18,651 nt of DNA from M3007 sp041736625 (GTDB taxonomy: Bacteria > Bacteroidota > Bacteroidia > Chitinophagales > Saprospiraceae), in NCBI GenBank assembly GCA_041736625.1, contig JBGSTG010000141.1, positions 1-18,651 on the forward strand, in the 5' to 3' direction. The stretch's first letter is position 1; each line of letters begins with the position of its first letter. This document shows positions 14,113-18,651 of this stretch, piece after piece. The position numbers and the translations under genes are program-made. The notes beneath the pieces were generated by a model. The model saw only the letters and a list, made by a program, of their open reading frames with translations, searched no databases and was not told the DNA's origin.

Positions 14113-15525
14113 ATGAAAGTAGAACAATTGTACACAGGCTGTCTGGCGGAAGCGGCCTACTATATTGAAAGCAACGGAGAGGCCGTCATCATCGATCCGC
14201 TTCGGGAAACGGCTCCGTATGTGGAGCGCGCCCAAAAAGACGGTGCAAAGATCAAATACGTATTGGAAACCCACTTCCATGCAGACTTCGTGAGCGGGCA
14301 CATTGACTTGGCGAAAAAAACCGGCGCTACCATCGTTTTCGGGCCAACGGCGCAGCCCAACTTTCCGGCACATGTGGCCAAAGACGGCGAAGAACTGAAA
14401 GTAGGCAACGTCACCATTAAAGTACTCCATACCCCGGGCCATACCATGGAAAGTTCAACCTTCCTCCTGAAGGATGAAAACGGAAAAGATTACGCCATCT
14501 TCACCGGCGACACCCTGTTCATCGGCGACGTCGGCCGTCCGGACCTGGCCGTGAAAACCGACCTGACCCGGGAAGACCTGGCAGGACACCTTTTTGATTC
14601 ACTCCGCAACAAGGTTATGACCCTCGCCGATGAGGTGATCGTTTACCCCGGTCACGGCGCTGGCTCAGCCTGCGGGAAAAAGATGGCCAAAGAAACCGAG
14701 TCGACGGTCGGCCTGCAAAAACAACTCAACTACGCGCTGCGCGCCGATATGACCCGCGAAGAATTCGTCCGGGAAGTAACCGAAGGACTCGTTGATCCGC
14801 CCCAGTATTTCCCCAAAAACGCGGTCATGAACAAAATGGGCTACGACAGTTTCGATGAAGTACTCGAACGCGGTGTCGTTCCCCTCAGTGCGGATGCCTT
14901 TGTCTCCACGGTGGAGTCCAACAACGCCATGATCCTCGACACACGGCACGAAAGTGAATTCGTAAAGGGCTTTATCCCTGGCTCCATCTTCATCGGGCTC
15001 GACGGCCAGTTCGCCTCCTGGGTGGGCACCCTTATCACCGACCTGAAGCAACCTCTCGTGCTGGTGACCGACCCGGGTCGCGAGGAAGAAGCCGTAACGC
15101 GCCTGTCGAGGGTGGGGTACGATTATACCCTGGGATTCCTGGAGGGCGGCTTTAACACCTGGAAAGCAGCGGGCAAAGACGTGGATACCATCCCGTCCAT
15201 CAACGCCGATGCATTTGCCGAAGCCCAACGCACAGGCAAAGAAACGGTACTTGACGTGCGACGCAACAGCGAATACAGTACCGAACACGTGGTGGACGCC
15301 CAAAACTTCCCGCTTGACTTCATCAACCGCAACATGGCCGAGGTGGATCGCGATACCCCTTATCTGCTGCATTGCGCAGGCGGTTATCGTTCTGTGATCG
15401 CTGCATCCATCCTCAAAGCCCGCGGCTTCGACCGGCTGGTCAATGTGGAAGGTGGATTCAAGGCCATCAAAGAAAGCGGCAAGGTAGCCACGACCGAATA
15501 CGCCGAGCAGGTCACGGAATTGTAG
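14113..15525 (+). CDS. Metallo-beta-lactamase fold / tandem rhodanese fusion (persulfide dioxygenase-like)
   Basis: The 470-residue protein has an ETHE1/BlhA-type MBL domain (1-about 240): THFHADFVSGH (53-63; H54, H56, D58, H63), H110 in HTPGHTMES, D133 in FTGDTLFIGDVGRPDL, and H181 in YPGHGAGSACG. Two rhodanese domains follow (about 260-355 and 365-460). The second has the active-site loop CAGGYRS with C421. The first has D320-PGREEE where the cysteine would be, so it is probably structural. Such fusions oxidise glutathione- or other persulfides and pass on sulfane sulfur; the activity is inferred from the family. The gene has its own promoter box and terminator, so it appears monocistronic. 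Confidence 0.88.
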   Translation: MKVEQLYTGCLAEAAYYIESNGEAVIIDPLRETAPYVERAQKDGAKIKYVLETHFHADFVSGHIDLAKKTGATIVFGPTAQPNFPAHVAKDGEELKVGNVTIKVLHTPGHTMESSTFLLKDENGKDYAIFTGDTLFIGDVGRPDLAVKTDLTREDLAGHLFDSLRNKVMTLADEVIVYPGHGAGSACGKKMAKETESTVGLQKQLNYALRADMTREEFVREVTEGLVDPPQYFPKNAVMNKMGYDSFDEVLERGVVPLSADAFVSTVESNNAMILDTRHESEFVKGFIPGSIFIGLDGQFASWVGTLITDLKQPLVLVTDPGREEEAVTRLSRVGYDYTLGFLEGGFNTWKAAGKDVDTIPSINADAFAEAQRTGKETVLDVRRNSEYSTEHVVDAQNFPLDFINRNMAEVDRDTPYLLHCAGGYRSVIAASILKARGFDRLVNVEGGFKAIKESGKVATTEYAEQVTEL

Positions 15526-15548
15526 CCAATTGCCCGTACCCGGATATG

Positions 15549-15590
15549 AAAACGGCTTCTTCCAACCTGGAAGGGGCCGTTTTTCCTTTT
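15549..15590 (+). terminator. Intrinsic terminator after the MBL-rhodanese gene
   Basis: AAAACGGC (15549-15556) pairs with GCCGTTTT (15576-15583), TT/GG wobble pairs bridge 15557-15558 with 15574-15575, and CTTCC (15559-15563) pairs with GGAAG (15569-15573). That is a 15-bp stem with the 5-base loop AACCT, followed by a T-rich run. It lies 24 bp after the stop codon. Confidence 0.85.
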
Positions 15591-15653
15591 GCTTGTCCGC
15601 GTTAATCTTTTGTCAACACATCCCCCCTGAATGTCGGCGAAAGGTTAAACTTG

Positions 15654-15661
15654 TACCTTTG
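15654..15661 (+). promoter_or_regulatory. -7 promoter box TACCTTTG of the DUF1573 gene
   Basis: This is an exact TAnnTTTG match between the preceding terminator and the ATG at 15713, predicting a leader of about 45 nt. No clear -33 element is visible. Confidence 0.5.
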
Positions 15662-15712
15662 TGCGTTGTTTTAATTAAATCATCACAATCAACACTGCAC
15701 AACATACCCATC

Positions 15713-16297
15713 ATGGAAAAGAACAAACAAATTCGGATTGCATTGGTAGCGCTGCTGGCGCTGATGGCTGTAGGCTTTGCGGTCACCGGGTCTATGAACG
15801 GCTGGTTCGGTCGTTCAGAAGCTGAAAAAATCCGCAGCGCGGCTTCCGGGCTGGACGGCGCCAATGCGCTGGCGGACGTTAACCGCGGTGTAACCGTTGG
15901 CCAAAGCGATAATATGCCCGGCGCAAACGTGAATACCCCACTTGCCACATCCGGCCCGACCACCACCATCAAGTACGAAAAGGACCGCCACGATTTTGGC
16001 ACGGTGAATGAGGGTGAAGTGGTCAAGTACGCCTTTAAATTCACCAATACGGGCAAAGAACCCCTGCTCATTAACAACGCGAAAGGCTCCTGCGGCTGCA
16101 CGGTACCCACCTGGCCAAAAGAACCGGTGGCGCCCGGTGGTTCCGGCGAACTGGTAGTAGAATTCAACACCAAAGGCAAACCCGGAAAACAGTCCAAACG
16201 CGTTACCGTCACCGCCAACACCGTTCCGACTGAAACCTTTATCGAGGTTGCCGGAGAGGTGATCGGTAAGGAGCAACCCTCGGCAAAAGGAAACTGA
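15713..16297 (+). CDS. Membrane-anchored DUF1573 domain protein
   Basis: The 194-residue protein has a basic N-terminus, one hydrophobic segment (about 7-26) that should act as an uncleaved signal anchor or signal peptide, a low-complexity linker (35-85), and a DUF1573 immunoglobulin-like domain. The domain runs HDFGTVNEGEVVKYAFKFTN (93-112), NNAKGSCGCTVPTWP (121-135) and PGGSGELVVEFNTKGKPGKQ (141-160). The SCGC cysteines are typical of the family; its function is unknown. The frame is open to 15530, but that stretch crosses the terminator and the promoter box, so the ATG at 15713 is used. It converges on ndh across a repeat-rich gap. Confidence 0.88.
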   Translation: MEKNKQIRIALVALLALMAVGFAVTGSMNGWFGRSEAEKIRSAASGLDGANALADVNRGVTVGQSDNMPGANVNTPLATSGPTTTIKYEKDRHDFGTVNEGEVVKYAFKFTNTGKEPLLINNAKGSCGCTVPTWPKEPVAPGGSGELVVEFNTKGKPGKQSKRVTVTANTVPTETFIEVAGEVIGKEQPSAKGN

Positions 16298-16299
16298 TT

Positions 16300-16388
16300 C
16301 GAATGCGGAATGCGGAATGTCGAATGCGGAATAAGCTTGCGCCTTGGTATTGCCGGGTAACCAAGTGTAAATTTATTCCGCATTCCGC
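16300..16388. repeat. Heptad-repeat element, copy 1
   Basis: The left end is a tandem heptamer GAATGCG (four units from 16301, one changed to GAATGTC). The right end is ATTCCGC repeated, so the ends are inverted relative to each other. The core TTGCGC...AACCA...ATTCCGCATTCCGC (16337-16388) is related, with scattered differences, to the core of a second element at 16691-16740 in the same orientation. It begins 2 bp after the DUF1573 stop codon. The segment 16389-16441 between this element and the hairpin shows no other feature. Confidence 0.65.
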
Positions 16389-16441
16389 TTTAGGAGTGTA
16401 AGAAGAATTAACAGTACATAACAAATTTACCGGGATAGCCG

Positions 16442-16669
16442 CATTTTTATGTCTTGACCGGCGTGAGGGACCCAGCTTTCCCTCCCATTTTTTATACTAG
16501 CCCCTGTCACCCTGAGCCCGCAGGGCGAAGGGCCTCATGTTAAACGAACTCCCCCCCTTGCATCAATTGTCCCAGGGAGATCCTTCGCCCTTCGGGCTCA
16601 GAACGACAAGGCGACATTAAAAAAGGGGCAGGGGAAAGCTTGGTCTCTCACGCTCAAGGTAAAATACGG
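16442..16669. repeat. 228-bp imperfect inverted repeat between convergent genes
   Basis: The two halves mirror each other along most of their length. 16461-16482 matches 16653-16632 with 2 mismatches in 22, and 16506-16531 (GTCACCCTGAGCCCG...) matches 16607-16582 with 3 in 26. Weaker matches lie between these and outwards to CCGCATTTTTA/TAAAATACGG. The loop is about 50 bases (16532-16581). No protein is encoded. The CCTGAGC...CGAAGG arms recall extragenic hairpin repeats common in environmental bacteria. It may act as a bidirectional terminator for DUF1573 and ndh. Confidence 0.7.
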
Positions 16670-16759
16670 AATTGGGAACGCGGAATATATTTGCGCTTTG
16701 TCCGACGGAAAACCAGGTTCAAGATTATTCCGCATTCCGCATTCCGTATTCCGCATTCG
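16664..16759. repeat. Heptad-repeat element, copy 2, overlapping the ndh 3' end
   Basis: The core (16691-16740) is related to that of copy 1. The right end is four tandem ATTCCGC-type heptamers (16727-16759) and the left end holds matching inverted units (TACGGAAT, CGCGGAAT). It overlaps the last 11 codons of the leftward NADH dehydrogenase gene and supplies its stop codon. Confidence 0.65.
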
Positions 16760-18035
16760 TCCGCTGCCAGGGTTTAATGACCAACCGCAGGCTTTGATCG
16801 TAAGTGACGTAGTTCCAAAGCCAGTTGATGAAAATGAACACCTTGTTTTTGGCGCCGAGGATGGCGAACAAGTGTACAAACAACCAAACAAACCAGGCAA
16901 AGGCGCCCTGGAAACGCCAAAAGGGCAGGTCCACCACCGCCCTGTTCCGGCCGACGGTAGCCATAGCGCCAAGATCTTTATAGGTAAAGGCGCGCGGATT
17001 TTTTCCTTTCTCCCAACCAATCAGGTTGCTTGCCAGTCTTTTAGCCTGCTGGATGGCCACCTGGGCCACCTGGGGGTGGCCTTTCGCATTTTCACCACCC
17101 GTCACGAAGGCCAGGTCGCCGACCGCAAACACGTTGGTTGTGCCAGCCACCCGATTATATACATCGGTGTTTAGCCGGCCCCCACGGCCGTATGCCGGTT
17201 CGGGCAATCCGGGAAGCGTATTTCCGACAATGCCGGCGGCCCAAATAACCTTCTTGCTTCGAATGGTCTCTCCAGCGGAGGTGGTGACGGTTTGCCCGTC
17301 GTAATCGGTCACAAATGTGTTCAATTGAAGCTGCACGCCAAGGTCGCGCAGGTATCTCTCCGCCTTCGCAGAGGCTTGGGTACTCATACTGCTCAACAGC
17401 CGGTCCTCGCCGTGGATGAGTCGGATGTCGATTTCCTCGCGGTTCAGGTCGGCATAGTCCTTGCCGATGATGTGTTTCTTCATTTCGGCCAAAGAGCCGG
17501 CTACTTCCACGCCGGTGGCGCCGCCGCCAACCACCACAATGTCGAGAAACGGCTGCCTCTCCTCGTATCCCGCCGCCGCGACCGCGTGCTCATAGTCCTC
17601 AAAAATGTTGTTGCGGATGTACAGCGCTTCACTGACCGATTTCATGGGTATGGCGTGCGCCCGTATGCGTTCATTGCCGTACCAGTTGGTGTCGGCTCCC
17701 GTGGCCAACACCAGGTAATCGTATTCCAGCTCCCCGATACTGGTGTGTATCATCCGTTGATCCGGATCGATGCGTTCTACCGTCGCCAGCCGGAAGGAAA
17801 CATTCGGACTGTTTTGAAACACCTTGCGGAAGGGGAAAACAATACTCGAGGGCTCCAGGCCAGCCATGGCAACCTGGTAAAAAAGCGGCTGAAACTGGTG
17901 GAAATTATATTTGTCGATCAGGACGATCTGAAATTCCCGGCGTTTCGACAACATGCGGGCCAGGGTGATGCCGGCAAACCCGCCGCCAACGACGACTACC
18001 CGTTTTTGATCGGTTTTAGCAATATTAAAAGGCAT
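16725..18035 (-). CDS. ndh: Type II NADH dehydrogenase (NDH-2 family)
   Basis: NDH-2 is a single-subunit flavoenzyme passing electrons from NADH to quinone without pumping protons. The 436-residue protein has the FAD fold GGGFAG (17-22), the NADH-binding VGGGATGVEVAG (169-180), the second FAD motif FAVGDLAF (303-310) and AIQQAKRLASNL. A C-terminal hydrophobic membrane-binding region follows (about 372-412, rich in F and W). The last ten residues, NAEYGMRNAE, and the TAA stop are encoded by the heptad repeat rather than by ancestral ndh sequence. The ATG at 18035 sits inside a 15-bp inverted repeat. The gene appears monocistronic. Confidence 0.9.
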   Translation of the reverse strand: MPFNIAKTDQKRVVVVGGGFAGITLARMLSKRREFQIVLIDKYNFHQFQPLFYQVAMAGLEPSSIVFPFRKVFQNSPNVSFRLATVERIDPDQRMIHTSIGELEYDYLVLATGADTNWYGNERIRAHAIPMKSVSEALYIRNNIFEDYEHAVAAAGYEERQPFLDIVVVGGGATGVEVAGSLAEMKKHIIGKDYADLNREEIDIRLIHGEDRLLSSMSTQASAKAERYLRDLGVQLQLNTFVTDYDGQTVTTSAGETIRSKKVIWAAGIVGNTLPGLPEPAYGRGGRLNTDVYNRVAGTTNVFAVGDLAFVTGGENAKGHPQVAQVAIQQAKRLASNLIGWEKGKNPRAFTYKDLGAMATVGRNRAVVDLPFWRFQGAFAWFVWLFVHLFAILGAKNKVFIFINWLWNYVTYDQSLRLVIKPWQRTNAEYGMRNAE

Positions 18036-18098
18036 ATCGGGTTTGTTTTAAGGTGTTTAAAAAATGTTCCTTAGATACAACGCACCCGATATGCCTTT
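18028..18098. promoter_or_regulatory. Perfect 15-bp inverted repeat pairing the ndh start with its leader
   Basis: AAAGGCATATCGGGT (18028-18042) and ACCCGATATGCCTTT (18084-18098) are perfect complements with a 41-base loop. Reading leftward, the arm nearest the gene contains the ndh ATG (18035-18033). If the mRNA starts upstream of 18098, the start codon would be buried in the stem. The best -7-like box on the minus strand inside the loop, TATCTAAG (18077-18070), is poor. Confidence 0.6.
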
Positions 18099-18149
18099 GT
18101 TTATTTATTTTCAAAAAATATTGAAAGATTTGAAAGTTTTGAGCAACGA

Positions 18150-18515
18150 TTAATTGCCGCCGCCGATGAACACCTGAATGCCGAAGTTGATGCCGAAATT
18201 ATTGATGGGGTCGTCGAAATCACTGTATTTCCGGCTGTCATAACCCAGCAGGCCTTCGAGGGCGACGTGTTCATTCAGAAAAATATCGGTCCCGAGGCCA
18301 AGCCCCCAGGTCACGAAGGAGTCGCTGTCGTCAAAGAAACCGAACAACGGGTCCACATCGGCGCTGCCCAGCCCAAGCCGGCCCTGGCCGAAGAAGGCGG
18401 TATTTCCAGTCCGCGCGAAGTAATAACGGGCAAAGGGTTGGAGGCCGAATCTGAATCCTTCGGCGTCTCCGCCAAACGTGACAATTTCCAGTTGCAGACC
18501 CAGCGCGAGGTTATA
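18150..18515 (-). pseudogene. Outer-membrane beta-barrel protein, N-terminus lost to IS insertion
   Basis: From residue TYR (codon at 18515-18513) onward the frame encodes alternating beta-strand segments: NLALGLQLEIVTF, FRFGLQPFARYYFA, TAFFGQGRLGLG, FVTWGLGLGTDIFLNEHVAL and INNFGINFGIQVFIGGG. These are typical of small Bacteroidota beta-barrels that end in an aromatic/hydrophobic strand. The family normally starts with a signal peptide and several more strands. Here the open frame instead runs upstream into IS DNA and would start at 18566 with an unrelated basic stretch (MNHAAKLRICRNPITFE). About 120 residues of the C-terminal part remain. The protein is presumably not exported. Confidence 0.65.
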
Positions 18516-18545
18516 CTCAAACGTGATTGGATTGCGACAAATTCG

Positions 18546-18553
18546 TAATTTTG
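18546..18553 (+). promoter_or_regulatory. -7 box TAATTTTG of the transposase, possibly leaderless
   Basis: This exact TAnnTTTG match ends 4 bases before the transposase ATG (18558). Transcription starting 5-8 bases after the box would begin at or next to the start codon. Confidence 0.45.
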
Positions 18554-18557
18554 CAGC

Positions 18558-18651
18558 ATGATTCACTTGGATACCGAAACGAGAGAAAAATTAAAGAAGC
18601 TGCGTAAGCGCGAACGGGATGCTCGCAAGCATACGAAGCTATCGGTAATCT
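18558..18651 (+). CDS. IS630-like transposase N-terminus (partial, runs off the window)
   Basis: Thirty-one codons are present, beginning MIHLDTETREKLKKLRKRER and ending with RKHTKLSVI at the window edge. The basic helical start followed by RxxxKLSVI resembles the N-terminal helix-turn-helix region of IS630-family transposases, with the DDE domain expected downstream. The identification rests on this short stretch plus the TA junction and the disrupted neighbouring gene; other HTH transposases are possible. Confidence 0.55.
   Translation, partial: MIHLDTETREKLKKLRKRERDARKHTKLSVI

Larger units (their letters stand above)
18516..18651 (+). mobile_element. Left end of an IS630-like insertion sequence (partial)
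   Basis: The element appears to begin just after the TA dinucleotide at 18514-18515, in line with the TA target of IS630/Tc1-type elements. It contains a promoter box and the start of a transposase gene and runs off the right edge. The left boundary is inferred from where the beta-barrel homology stops; the other end and the terminal inverted repeat cannot be seen. Confidence 0.55.

Noticed and set aside
15530..15712. Upstream start for the DUF1573 protein
   Set aside because: The extension crosses the intrinsic terminator of the previous gene and the TACCTTTG box, and the signal anchor fits the ATG at 15713.
16300..16388. CRISPR or tRNA-like structure in the heptad repeats
   Set aside because: There is no regular repeat-spacer pattern and no cloverleaf; the signal is tandem heptamers with inverted ends.
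18091..18153. 20-codon plus-strand frame starting in the inverted repeat before ndh
   Set aside because: It is very short, and its ATG exists only because the repeat mirrors the ndh start.

Overview
The window looks like a chromosomal segment from a Bacteroidota bacterium, probably a Saprospiria-like (Lewinella/Haliscomenobacter-type) lineage. The supports are: repeated matches to the Bacteroidota -7 promoter box TAnnTTTG just upstream of genes; a type IX secretion (T9SS) C-terminal sorting domain on a secreted delta-60 repeat protein; the Bacteroidota-type dihydroorotase motif DDQVHFREPG; weak or absent Shine-Dalgarno sequences; and conserved Bacteroidota hypothetical proteins. The placement below phylum is inference.

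Layout. 1-306: probable 3' end of a group II intron, then three copies of a GTTRRGC-type repeat, two of them forming a strong hairpin. 307-2582: a NadR-like P-loop kinase (-) diverges from a conserved hypothetical gene plus era (+); a palindromic MITE sits between them. 2850-5416: dihydroorotase (+) converges on an RsmB-like rRNA m5C methyltransferase (-). 5518-8923: T9SS-exported delta-60 repeat protein and a GH36-type alpha-galactosidase (+). 8920-10924: leftward cluster of a HolD-like hypothetical, fabD and yqgE. 11097-12731: ilvE and a YfcE-type phosphoesterase (+), sharing a palindromic intergenic region with the leftward cluster. 12916-13887: fabH. 14113-15525: persulfide-dioxygenase-like MBL fold fused to two rhodanese domains, closed by a clear intrinsic terminator. 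15713-16297: membrane-anchored DUF1573 protein. 16298-16760: repeat-dense intergenic block (two related heptad-repeat elements around a 228-bp imperfect hairpin). 16725-18035: type II NADH dehydrogenase (-). 18150-18651: outer-membrane beta-barrel gene cut by an IS630-like element whose transposase runs off the window.

Most genes are housekeeping: pyrimidine synthesis, ribosome maturation (era, rsmB-like), fatty-acid synthesis (fabD, fabH), branched-chain amino acids (ilvE), respiration (ndh) and sulfide/persulfide handling. I see no defence, secondary-metabolite or CRISPR system. The unusual content is in the non-coding and mobile DNA: a group II intron end, a MITE abutting a promoter box, palindromes overlapping promoters, a repeat that supplies the C-terminus and stop codon of the NADH dehydrogenase, an inverted repeat that pairs the ndh start codon with its own leader, and an IS insertion that beheaded a beta-barrel gene.
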